This document shows, one piece after another, positions 1-7,803 of a DNA stretch of 48,200 bases (positions within the stretch are counted from its first letter, which is position 1; every line of letters begins with the position of its first letter). The stretch is from CAZCZR01 sp964503455 (lineage in GTDB: Bacteria; Bacillota; Clostridia; UBA1381), in NCBI GenBank assembly GCA_964503455.1, contig CAZCZR010000006.1, forward strand, positions 1-48,200. Reading direction: 5' to 3'. The notes under the pieces are model-generated. The model ran no database searches. It saw only the letters and a program-made list of their open reading frames with translations, and was not told the DNA's origin. Both the position numbers and the translations under genes were made by a program.

Positions 1-17
1 AAAGTGAGGAAATACAA

Positions 18-1688
18 ATGAATACCAAAAAAATTCTAAAGACAGTGTGTTTGTCGGCGATAGCGGCGCTTGCGCTTTTGTCATGCGCGGAACCGGCGCA
101 GACACTCACGGAAAATACCACAGAAAATATTGACATGGTATATCTTGATCCGTCAGCTCCGGTTATCGAATTTACAACATCGGACAGGAACAGTGACGGC
201 GAGAAGGAGTTCTATCTGTTCGACGACAATCCAGAGCATCTGAACCCGAAATTCCTTGCCGACGGCGAAATACCAAGCTCCATCGCGCATTTTGAGGAAC
301 TGGAGCCGGGGGTGTACACGGTGTTCAGCTATCATCACAGAGGTACGTCGGTCGATGATTGGGCGGAGCTTTTTTATGACACGGCGTTCTCATCGGAGGA
401 CGGCGCAAAGGTGGAGATACTGAATATCGGTCTTGACCACGACTGGGACTGGAATCAGGCATGGGCGGACTACACCGGCACAAGTGTGCTTATGCCGGAG
501 TATTTAAAGACGTTTCAATGCACCTGCGGCGAGGACTGCGGCTGCACGGAGGAAAACGGCATCTGCATAAACCCCGAATGTCCCGCGATAGTGCGCGACG
601 AGAAACGCGATCCGAAAACAAATGAGTATGACGGTATCGGACAAGAGCGGGAAATACCCGCAGGTGAGCCGGTGCTTTTAAGCGATATTGTGACGCATAT
701 CGAGAAGGCGGAGCTTAATCATTTCCGCTACGGCAGCTATCAGGAGCCGATGTGGCTGATGATGAAATTCCGCGTAGTATCGGGTACGGTGACCTTTGAC
801 ACGCTTGCCTACAGCGATAAAAACACCGCCCTGAAAAGCTTTGCATCCCTTGAAAACGGAGCCTTCGACAATGAACCGCAGTATAAGGGCATAGCGTATA
901 GCTCGCCTGTCGCGGAGGCGGAGTTCGGGTTGACGTTTACGGACGATACCCCTGCGGGGGATATACCGGTGACCGTGAAAAACGCCCGTAATCCTGAAGG
1001 CATAACGCTTACTGACGGCGTATGGGCGACAAATGTGAACACGTGGAAGGAGGAGCGGCCGATAGCGGCGGAGTCGGATATGATGCGCCTTGAATATAAG
1101 GACGACACCAAGCTTTCGCTCTACGGCGGAAATGTTTTGGAGCGTGACAATATTTGGCGGTTTGACCCGTATCATACAAAGTGCTATTTCTCGGACGATA
1201 AGCTTGAGCTTTATGATATACCCACAGGCGGAGAGTTCGTTCCCAATTCGGAAATGAAAAACGTGAGGTACCCGAAGGGGAACGAGATCTCCGGCCGTGA
1301 ATTTTATGCAGCCGCCGCGTGCAATCTGGGCAACTTCGGCGTGACAAACGCGTATGCCATACATATAAAAAACGACAGCGCCGATACAAGAAAGCTTAGC
1401 TATGAAATGAAATCCATAGCCGGTCAGGTGTATCGCTGGCGCATGAAGGACGGGGACGGAAATATTATAAGCGATGACGGCGGCAGCTATTATATGAAGA
1501 AATTCGATGACGACCCCGCCGAGGATCCGGCGTCCGATTCCGAGCCGAAGGCGCGTCTTGCCGCCGCCGAGTACTCCGACACGCTGACCTTCGATATTCC
1601 CTCCGGCGAAGAGCGTACCGTAGAAATAGAAATAACGACCCTTACCGGCTGCAACGCCCCGACGCATAATAAAATGTCGGTAAAATAA
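18..1688 (+). CDS. Putative lipoprotein with cysteine cluster, unknown function
   Basis: The 556-residue product begins with a basic, hydrophobic signal sequence that ends in a lipobox (LLSC, Cys23), so it is predicted to be exported and lipid-anchored on the outer face of the membrane. The body is acidic and rich in Asp, Glu and aromatic residues, as in secreted beta-rich proteins. Six cysteines lie within 21 residues (168, 170, 174, 176, 183, 188), a spacing that would suit a structural metal site or a disulfide knot. I recognise no family. A GTGAGGA ribosome site precedes the ATG. The gene stands alone and faces the SLH gene across a shared terminator. Surface location is well supported; function is unknown. 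Confidence 0.75.
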   Translation: MNTKKILKTVCLSAIAALALLSCAEPAQTLTENTTENIDMVYLDPSAPVIEFTTSDRNSDGEKEFYLFDDNPEHLNPKFLADGEIPSSIAHFEELEPGVYTVFSYHHRGTSVDDWAELFYDTAFSSEDGAKVEILNIGLDHDWDWNQAWADYTGTSVLMPEYLKTFQCTCGEDCGCTEENGICINPECPAIVRDEKRDPKTNEYDGIGQEREIPAGEPVLLSDIVTHIEKAELNHFRYGSYQEPMWLMMKFRVVSGTVTFDTLAYSDKNTALKSFASLENGAFDNEPQYKGIAYSSPVAEAEFGLTFTDDTPAGDIPVTVKNARNPEGITLTDGVWATNVNTWKEERPIAAESDMMRLEYKDDTKLSLYGGNVLERDNIWRFDPYHTKCYFSDDKLELYDIPTGGEFVPNSEMKNVRYPKGNEISGREFYAAAACNLGNFGVTNAYAIHIKNDSADTRKLSYEMKSIAGQVYRWRMKDGDGNIISDDGGSYYMKKFDDDPAEDPASDSEPKARLAAAEYSDTLTFDIPSGEERTVEIEITTLTGCNAPTHNKMSVK

Positions 1689-1698
1689 ATCATACAAA

Positions 1699-1726
1699 AG
1701 CCGCCCCGGGATAGCTCGGGGCGGCT
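1699..1726. terminator. Bidirectional intrinsic terminator
   Basis: A 10-bp perfect GC-rich stem (AGCCGCCCCG with CGGGGCGGCT) encloses an 8-nt loop. It sits between two convergent genes, with AAAA on the left and AAATTTT on the right, so it can serve both strands. Confidence 0.8.
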
Positions 1727-1750
1727 GAAATTTTAGAGTTTATTCACATT

Positions 1751-3856
1751 TCACACATTCATTTTGTAGTTATACATCATCATGACCGCTTCCGCGCGCG
1801 TGATGCGGTTTGCCGGAAGAAACGCGCCGTTGTCGCCGTTTATAAGCGATAGCGCCTTTGCGATAGCGCAGTAGCCCGTAAGCTCCGGTGAAATATCATC
1901 GCTGTCGCTGAACGGACAGATGAAGATGTCCTGCGCCTCGGCTATGCGCTTGTAGCCGGCCTGCGTCACAAGCCGGCGCGCCGCGGTTTCACGCGTGAGC
2001 GGCTCGGAAAGATCCTCCGCGTCAAGCTCCTCGCCAAATTCACGCTTCGCGTATGCGATAAGATCCTCATCATCCGATGCGGCGGACGAGTCGTAGTTTA
2101 TAGCTTTGCATATGCGTATAAAGTCAGCCGTGGTGATGTCCGAATCGGGCATGAACTCATCCCCCGGAAGAAGCAGACCGCGCTCGGCAAACAGGGATAT
2201 GTATTTTTCCGCCCAGTGACCGCTTATATCCGAGTATGAAAGCGCAGGCTTTTCGATCGGCTTGCCGTTATAGCCTACCACTTGGTTTGTAATGGCGTTC
2301 ACAGTCACATCGGAGGTGTCTATCCCGTAAACAAGACGGTAGCTCTCGCCGTCATAGACGTATATAAGGTGCAGCGGATACATATCAAATATGGTATTAT
2401 ACGCCTCGTCAGCGCTTACGGCATCAGCCGGATCGGGGACTTCATCGGGGACGGTCACAAGCTGCTTGCTAAGCGAGTATATCCGCGATCTGTCGCCGCT
2501 GTAGCTTATGCGTATCTCATCATTTATAAAAGGCACGCCGTTTAAAAGCCTTGCGTAGGTGTCGGTAACGCAGATGTTTCCGTCCTTGTCGGAAAGAGCC
2601 GACCTGTCAAGAAGCGAATAGTCCGTAAAATCATCGGTGTTGGCGGCGAGAAAGTCCTCGCAGCCGGCGCCGTCGGGGGCGTCTGTTTCTTCGGTTTCCG
2701 ATGCGTATGTAGAGTAGGGAGCGTAAACGCTTACAAATTTTCCGGTAACGGCGTTCAGCACGGCGCGCGCGGTTTTGTATTCCGCTGCCTGACTTTTATC
2801 ATCCGACCCGTTGTCAAAGCGCAGCGACAGAAGATAATTTTTGTCCGACTTATATACGCTGCTTGATTTAAGAGTCAGATCATCTGATATATTGAACTCC
2901 TTCACGGCGCGTACAGCCTTCTCGCCCTCTGCGGCGGTGATAAGAGAACCCATGGTATCAAGCTCCTTTATTTCCTGCTCGCTGAGCTGGGAAGCGCCGT
3001 TGTCGGTTACATACTTATCGGCTGTGGACTCCGCGCCGCCGGCGGAAGACGAGAAGCGGTTTTGCGATATGAAATCGGGGTACACGTGTTTAACGGCTTC
3101 ACCCGTTTCGGTGTTCATATAAGGCGCATCGTCAACAACGTACTGAAGCGCAAGCTTTTTATCATTGCCGGAGTATACCAGACGGTATTGGAGAAGCTCA
3201 CCGGCAAGGGCTTTATATTCCTCTGCGCCGCAGGATATTTTATCCTCCGTAAAAACCGCGTTGTCGGTCCGGTTCAGTGTGATGCCTGTAACCTCTGGAA
3301 CGCCGCTTTTGCATGAGAGCGTGACATAGGCGCAGTTGTCCGCCACAGGAACGGCGGAGCCGCCGTAGGTCTTGTATCTGCGGTATACTACGCGGCTGTA
3401 GCTGTTTGAAAGATCAAAACGGGAGCTGTCGCGGTCGATGCGAAGCTCATCATCTCCGCCGAAGCAATACGGCATCAATCTTCTGATAGCCTGATCCGCT
3501 GCGGCGCAGATCTCGTCTGCGGAGAGGATCTCCCTGTTTTCTTCGGCATCTTTATAGGGGCGGCTCAGCGAATAGCTCACCACATGACCGCCCTCGTCGC
3601 AGGAAACGGTCAGAGAACCGATATACTCCTTGCCCTCCGGAGCGCTCCATGTGTAGGTGTAAAGCGTGCCAAGCTCCGATTCTGACACGGACATATTCAT
3701 TTCGTCAAAGCCATCGGGAATATCGATCAGCTGCTTTACCTCCGCCAAACGCGCCTGCTGATTAATTATCTCAGCATCCGCCGCGTATGCGGGGCATATC
3801 GACCAGACCGCCATAGCCGCCGAAAGGATCAAAGCGGCGGTAATGTGTTTTTTCAT
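1751..3856 (-). CDS. YcdB/YcdC-domain protein with C-terminal SLH repeats
   Basis: This is a 701-residue exported protein. Residues 1-25 form a signal peptide ending AYA. The long middle region has the YcdB/YcdC (PepSY-like) pattern of repeated beta strands, for example the stretch around SLTVSCDEGGHVVSYSLSR near residue 85. The C-terminus carries two SLH repeats at about 545-590 (SDISGHWAEKYI...) and 645-695 (FSDSDDISPELTGY...ITRAEAV), which normally bind pyruvylated secondary cell-wall polymer. The protein is therefore predicted to be attached to the cell wall. Start choice: AGGAGG lies 8-9 nt before the ATG on the minus strand. A sigma-A-like promoter is present upstream. The molecular role of YcdB proteins is not established. 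Confidence 0.85.
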   Translation of the reverse strand: MKKHITAALILSAAMAVWSICPAYAADAEIINQQARLAEVKQLIDIPDGFDEMNMSVSESELGTLYTYTWSAPEGKEYIGSLTVSCDEGGHVVSYSLSRPYKDAEENREILSADEICAAADQAIRRLMPYCFGGDDELRIDRDSSRFDLSNSYSRVVYRRYKTYGGSAVPVADNCAYVTLSCKSGVPEVTGITLNRTDNAVFTEDKISCGAEEYKALAGELLQYRLVYSGNDKKLALQYVVDDAPYMNTETGEAVKHVYPDFISQNRFSSSAGGAESTADKYVTDNGASQLSEQEIKELDTMGSLITAAEGEKAVRAVKEFNISDDLTLKSSSVYKSDKNYLLSLRFDNGSDDKSQAAEYKTARAVLNAVTGKFVSVYAPYSTYASETEETDAPDGAGCEDFLAANTDDFTDYSLLDRSALSDKDGNICVTDTYARLLNGVPFINDEIRISYSGDRSRIYSLSKQLVTVPDEVPDPADAVSADEAYNTIFDMYPLHLIYVYDGESYRLVYGIDTSDVTVNAITNQVVGYNGKPIEKPALSYSDISGHWAEKYISLFAERGLLLPGDEFMPDSDITTADFIRICKAINYDSSAASDDEDLIAYAKREFGEELDAEDLSEPLTRETAARRLVTQAGYKRIAEAQDIFICPFSDSDDISPELTGYCAIAKALSLINGDNGAFLPANRITRAEAVMMMYNYKMNV

Positions 3857-3884
3857 GGGTATTCATCCTCCTCTTTTTATTTTT

Positions 3885-3913
3885 ATTGTATCATACATAT
3901 TATCATATGTCCA
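3885..3913 (-). promoter_or_regulatory. Sigma-A-like promoter of the YcdB/SLH gene
   Basis: On the minus strand, TGGACA (3908-3913) and TACAAT (3885-3890) are separated by 17 bp, about 30 nt upstream of the start codon. This is a near-consensus vegetative promoter. Confidence 0.55.
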
Positions 3914-4100
3914 CTGTTTTTTTCGGCGCGGCACACATAATATGCCGCGCCTTATATAAACTTGAATCTCACACCGCCGCGCTGTCATCACGCGGTGATG
4001 TATTCCTCTGTAAGTAATACGTTTGAAAAAGGCAAAAGGTTGCATTGAAAAGAAAAAAATTTAAAAAATTTTTCAAAAATTTTTTCGGCGCCCTTAACAA

Positions 4101-4136
4101 CAAAGAAGCCGCATACGCGCTAAAAACGTATGCGGC
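4101..4136 (-). terminator. putP: Intrinsic terminator of putP
   Basis: A perfect 10-bp stem (GCCGCATACG 4108-4117 with CGTATGCGGC 4127-4136) lies about 22 nt past the putP stop codon. In the direction of transcription it is followed by TTCTTTG, a short U-rich tail. Confidence 0.75.
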
Positions 4137-4157
4137 AAATTGACCGGAAGCGGTGTT

Positions 4158-5669
4158 TTATATAAATTCTTTCTTTGACTGCTCAAACTCGGCGTAAACC
4201 TCCGGCGAGGGTTCCTCTGTCGCAAGGCTTACAACGAAGATGAATATCAGCGAAACGATAAATCCCGGCACTATCTCATAAAGGTTGAATATGCCCGGTA
4301 CGGCACAGCCTGCCTTTGCGAGTATCGCGGGCATATACGCCCATGCCAGAGCCGTAACCCCGCCGGAGATGACTCCCGCAAGAGCGCCCTTGGCGTTGCA
4401 GCGTTTCCAGAACAGCGAGCAGAGTATAATCGGCCCGAATGCCGCTCCGAAGCCTGCCCATGCGTGGGAAACTATCTCAAATACCGAGCTGTTCGGGTTT
4501 GCGGCGATAAATCCCGCGAGGATCGCCACAACCGCGACTGTGATACGGCTAACCAAAACAAGCTGCTTATCCGTAGCCTTTTTATTGATGAACGGCTTAT
4601 AGAAGTCGCTTGATACCGCCGAAGCCGTTACAAGCAGCTGCGAGTCCGCCGTGGACATTACCGCCGCCAGAATAGCCGCGAGGAATATGCTTGCCAGAAC
4701 AGTCGGGAACAGATCCTGAACGACTACCATAAACACGGTTTCCTGTGCGCCCTCGGCAAGCGGAATACCCTTGCCCGTAAGGTACGCCTTTGCGAGAAAG
4801 CCTATCGCCGTTGCCGCCGCAAGCGAGATTATTACCCAGATCATAGCGATGATCCTTGCCGGACGTATTTCCTTAGGCGACTTTATAGCCATAAATCTTG
4901 CGAGTATATGAGGCTGACCGAAATATCCAAGTCCCCATGCTATGGCGCCTATTATGCCCATTACGCCGAACGCGTCCGCTGTTCCGTCGGGCAAAAGCTT
5001 TGCCGGCTCTATGACCGCTTCGGGCATGGTGTTGATCTTGCCCATGAGTATAAACGGTATGATAAGCACCGCGAAAAACATCATTATGCCCTGGAACAGG
5101 TCTGTCCAGCAGACCGCCTTGAAGCCGCCGAGAAAGGTATACGCGACTATAACGCCCACGCTTATAATCAGCGCGACAGTGTAGTCGATGCCGAACACCG
5201 TATTGAACAGCTTGGCGCCCGATACGAAGCCGGATGCCGTATATATAAGGAAGAATACCAGTATAAACAAAGAGGGTATGACTCTTAAGAGTACGCCGGT
5301 ATCATGAAAACGGTTCTGGAGAAATTCGGGTATCGTAAGCGAATTTCCCGCAAGCTCGGTGTATTTCCTCAAAGGCTTTGCAACTATAAGCCAGTTTATG
5401 TACGTGCCTATCGCAAGACCGAGAGCCGTCCAGAATGCTTCCGCCGTTCCGGCGCCTCCCAGATATGCCAGCCCCGGCAGACCTAAAAGCAGCCAGCCGC
5501 TCATATCGGACGCCTGCGCGCTCATAGCCGTGACCCATACATTCATACCTCTGCCGCCGAGTATGTAATCGGAATGACTGCTGCTCTTTGAAAAGAACAC
5601 GAATCCAACGCCTACCATAAGGCAGAGATAAATGACAAATACTATCGCTTGGATAATGCTGTTTGCCAT
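4158..5669 (-). CDS. putP: Sodium/proline symporter (SSS family)
   Basis: The 503-residue product is a polytopic inner-membrane transporter of the sodium:solute symporter family and is closest in pattern to PutP. It has about 13 hydrophobic segments. Early signature stretches include SDYILGGRGMNVWVTAMSAQ followed by ASDMSGWLLLGLPG, the region that contributes sodium and proline contacts in PutP. Length matches the family (about 490-510). It would import proline, or a related small solute, using the Na+ gradient. The start is set by AAAGGAG 9-10 nt before the ATG. A strong promoter and a 14-bp palindrome precede it, and its own terminator follows, so it is monocistronic. Substrate is inferred from overall similarity, not tested. 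Confidence 0.9.
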   Translation of the reverse strand: MANSIIQAIVFVIYLCLMVGVGFVFFSKSSSHSDYILGGRGMNVWVTAMSAQASDMSGWLLLGLPGLAYLGGAGTAEAFWTALGLAIGTYINWLIVAKPLRKYTELAGNSLTIPEFLQNRFHDTGVLLRVIPSLFILVFFLIYTASGFVSGAKLFNTVFGIDYTVALIISVGVIVAYTFLGGFKAVCWTDLFQGIMMFFAVLIIPFILMGKINTMPEAVIEPAKLLPDGTADAFGVMGIIGAIAWGLGYFGQPHILARFMAIKSPKEIRPARIIAMIWVIISLAAATAIGFLAKAYLTGKGIPLAEGAQETVFMVVVQDLFPTVLASIFLAAILAAVMSTADSQLLVTASAVSSDFYKPFINKKATDKQLVLVSRITVAVVAILAGFIAANPNSSVFEIVSHAWAGFGAAFGPIILCSLFWKRCNAKGALAGVISGGVTALAWAYMPAILAKAGCAVPGIFNLYEIVPGFIVSLIFIFVVSLATEEPSPEVYAEFEQSKKEFI

Positions 5670-5695
5670 TGTTATCCAACTCCTTTTTTTACAGA

Positions 5696-5709
5696 CGGCA
5701 TATATGCCG
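5696..5709. repeat. Perfect 14-bp palindrome in the putP leader
   Basis: CGGCATATATGCCG reads the same on both strands. It lies between the putP -10 box and its ribosome site. It could be an operator for a dimeric repressor or a small leader hairpin. Confidence 0.45.
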
Positions 5710-5732
5710 CCCGAATTAGTTTTATAAAAGCT

Positions 5733-5762
5733 ATTATATCAAACCGCAGCGGCTGTTGTCAA
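5733..5762 (-). promoter_or_regulatory. Sigma-A promoter of putP
   Basis: On the minus strand a consensus TTGACA (5757-5762) and a consensus TATAAT (5733-5738) are separated by 18 bp, about 65 bp upstream of the putP start. Confidence 0.8.
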
Positions 5763-5914
5763 GCAAAAGAATGAATATTTTCCGCATAATTATAAATTTT
5801 GTATTATATGTATGAAATTCCCGCGCCGAAAGCCTCCGCATACCGACAAGCGCAGACGCACGGACGGTGTTTCCCCGCGGCTGCGCTTGCATTTGCGGGA
5901 GCGCGGACGCTTGA

Positions 5915-6091
5915 TTATTTCATCATATCTATGGCGCTGTCTACCATGCCGCCGATAGAGCGGAACACGCCCTCTGTCTTTTTGTGCAGCTTATGGCGCT
6001 GCTTATCGGACAGAGGATCCGTCATCATAGTGACCGCCGCGCCGACTGCGACGCCTGTAGCCATTCCCTTTAAAAACATTTTGTAATCCAT
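5915..6091 (-). CDS. Small 58-residue protein, YtxH-like, unknown function
   Basis: An ORF of 58 codons reads MDYKMFLKGMATGVAVGAAV at its N-terminus, then TMMTDPLSDK, a basic stretch (QRHKLHKKTEG) and an amphipathic tail ending DSAIDMMK. A perfectly placed AAGGAGG lies 8 nt before the ATG, which is the main support that it is translated. The Gly/Ala/Val-rich N-terminal helix resembles small YtxH-type membrane-associated proteins, but it is too short to assign. It lies divergent from the DUF1015-hemA operon and downstream of nothing on its own strand, so it appears to be a single gene. Function is unknown. Confidence 0.65.
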   Translation of the reverse strand: MDYKMFLKGMATGVAVGAAVTMMTDPLSDKQRHKLHKKTEGVFRSIGGMVDSAIDMMK

Positions 6092-6450
6092 TGTTTTTCC
6101 TCCTTGCGTTATATTGTTTGCGGACAGGCTCGTCCGATGTTATTCTTCTCAGCTTCGGCGCCGTTTTATCCTGTCAATAACTGTATACAAGCTAATAATG
6201 CATAAAAAAAGCCTGTTTTTCGGCAGCGGTTTGGATAAAATACCATTAATGCAAAATTATTTGAAAAAAACAAAAATTTGTTATTGACTAATTCATATTC
6301 ATGGTATAAAATATAAAGTAGGATGGTGTCGGCGGAGTAATTTGACAGGCATCTTTAAAGAATGACAATAACGCGAAAAACAAGCTGCTCACCCGCTTCT
6401 TTTCCGCGTTACGGATTTAAACCCGCCCAAAGGCGGTATGGAGGATTAAT
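6092..6450 (+). other. Divergent intergenic region and structured leader
   Basis: This 359-bp region separates the small protein from the DUF1015 operon. It contains the operon promoter (6284-6312) and a leader of about 130 nt. Within the leader, AACGCGAAAAA (6370-6380) pairs with TTTTCCGCGTT (6400-6410) with one mismatch, and CCGCC-CAAA-GGCGG (6423-6436) forms a second hairpin just before the ribosome site GGAGG. I do not recognise a riboswitch or T-box: the T-box antiterminator sequence is absent. Confidence 0.5.
6284..6312 (+). promoter_or_regulatory. Promoter of the DUF1015-hemA-ogg operon
   Basis: TTGACT (6284-6289) and TAAAAT (6307-6312) are separated by 17 bp. The predicted transcript start is near 6319, giving a leader of about 130 nt before the DUF1015 start. 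Confidence 0.6.
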
Positions 6451-7803
6451 ATGGCTTGTATAAAGGCTTTTAAAGGATTCAGATATAATCAGGATAAAAT
6501 AGAAAATTTCGGCGCCGTTATGGCTCCGTCTTACGATATAATAAACAACGACGAAAAAATAGCGCTTTACGAAATGCACCCGAACAACGCCGTGCGTCTT
6601 GTGCTGGGCGTCAATCAGGAAACGGATACGGAGGAAAATAACCGCTATACGCGTTCGGCGGCGTTTTTGAACGACTGGATTAAAGAGGGCATCCTCGTTC
6701 AGGACAGCGAGCCGGCGATCTACCTCTACTCGCAGACCGAGGAGGTAAATCAGATCGTCAACTCGAACCGCGGTTTTATAGCGCTTATGAAGATCGAGGA
6801 CTATCTCAAGGGCACTATAATGCCGTGCGAGGAGATAAATCCCGAATCGGTGGATAACAAGTTCAAGCTTTTAAAGGCGACGGACGCGAACAGAAGTCTG
6901 ATAAACTGTATGTATGTCGAGCCGGAGAAAAAGCTTCAGAATCTTATGAACGAGATTACCCAGACCGAGCCGACCATGAGCTTTTCGGACTCGAAGGAGA
7001 TAATCCATAAGCTGTGGAAGATCACCGATCCGGAGACGATCAATTTTATAACCGAAACTCTTGCCAACAAGATAATATACATAGAGGACGGTCAGAACCG
7101 TTACGACGCGGCGCTTCGCTACAGGAACGTGTGCCGTTTGGAAAATCCGAACCATACCGGCGAGGAGGACTACAACTATATCATGGCGTACCTGACCAAC
7201 GCGAAGGATGACGGTCTTGTTGAGCTGCCGGTCCACCGGCTGGTGAAGTTCCCCAAGGGATTCCGCGAGGAGTACGTTGTGGCGGGTATGCAGGACCGGT
7301 TTAAGGCGGAGAAGATAATAGTGGATATAAGCGACGACGATCTGGGCGAAACTATCAGAAAGCAGATCGCCACCATGCGCCGCGAAACGAAGATCGCCAT
7401 GTACTGCGGCGGCAATTATTTTTACCGTATGACGCTTATCAACCCGGACTGCATGAAGGATTTTCTGCCCGACAAGTCCGAGGCGTACAGAACGCTTGAC
7501 GTGTCGGTGTTCAACTACCTTATAGCGGGAGAGCTTTTAAACATCCCCGAAAGCAAGATAGACGAGCGCATCGACTATGTAAATACCGCGAATGACGGGA
7601 TCGAAAAGGTCAAGTCGGGCGAGTACGGCTGCCTGTTTATGCTCAACCCCGTGAAATCGTACCAGGTCGGCGAGGTGGCGGCGTTTGGCGAGAAGCTGCC
7701 GAAAAGATCGATCTGCATATTGAGAAAGCCCTCGACAGGTATAGTTATAAACAAGTTCGACACCTCATGGAGAGAAAATCTTGAGCGGAAAGAAAATCTG
7801 TAA
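6451..7803 (+). CDS. DUF1015 family protein
   Basis: The 450-residue product matches the DUF1015 family in length and pattern: an N-terminal FKGFRYN and an APSYDIIN motif near residues 27-35, then HPNNAVRLVLG. A central segment (YIEDGQNRYDAALRYR, about 210-225) is typical of the family's ParB/SerC-neighbour proteins. It is soluble, with no signal peptide. Its biochemical role is unknown; in other Clostridia it often neighbours serine biosynthesis genes, which are absent here. GGAGG lies 6 nt before the ATG. Its stop codon abuts the hemA ATG with no gap, so the two are translationally coupled. Confidence 0.85.
   Translation: MACIKAFKGFRYNQDKIENFGAVMAPSYDIINNDEKIALYEMHPNNAVRLVLGVNQETDTEENNRYTRSAAFLNDWIKEGILVQDSEPAIYLYSQTEEVNQIVNSNRGFIALMKIEDYLKGTIMPCEEINPESVDNKFKLLKATDANRSLINCMYVEPEKKLQNLMNEITQTEPTMSFSDSKEIIHKLWKITDPETINFITETLANKIIYIEDGQNRYDAALRYRNVCRLENPNHTGEEDYNYIMAYLTNAKDDGLVELPVHRLVKFPKGFREEYVVAGMQDRFKAEKIIVDISDDDLGETIRKQIATMRRETKIAMYCGGNYFYRMTLINPDCMKDFLPDKSEAYRTLDVSVFNYLIAGELLNIPESKIDERIDYVNTANDGIEKVKSGEYGCLFMLNPVKSYQVGEVAAFGEKLPKRSICILRKPSTGIVINKFDTSWRENLERKENL

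Larger units (their letters stand above)
3857..4157. other. Intergenic region with palindromes and A/T tracts
   Basis: About 300 bp separate the YcdB/SLH gene from putP. The region holds the YcdB promoter, a perfect 9-bp inverted repeat (GGCGCGGCA 3925-3933 with TGCCGCGCC 3943-3951), a perfect CATCAC-GCG-GTGATG palindrome (3986-4000), a run of alternating A and T tracts at 4051-4086 that could bend the DNA, and the putP terminator (4108-4136). I see no convincing gene. Confidence 0.6.

Noticed and set aside
678..1697. Long minus-strand ORF (339 codons) opposite the lipoprotein
   Set aside because: It is antisense to a gene with a signal peptide and ribosome site, and has Arg/His/Tyr-rich shadow composition and no plausible start signal.
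5799..6086. Plus-strand ORF of 95 codons before DUF1015
   Set aside because: It lacks a ribosome site and overlaps the minus-strand 58-residue ORF, which has a perfect one.
6319..6450. T-box or known riboswitch before DUF1015-hemA
   Set aside because: No T-box antiterminator sequence or recognisable riboswitch core; only generic hairpins are present.
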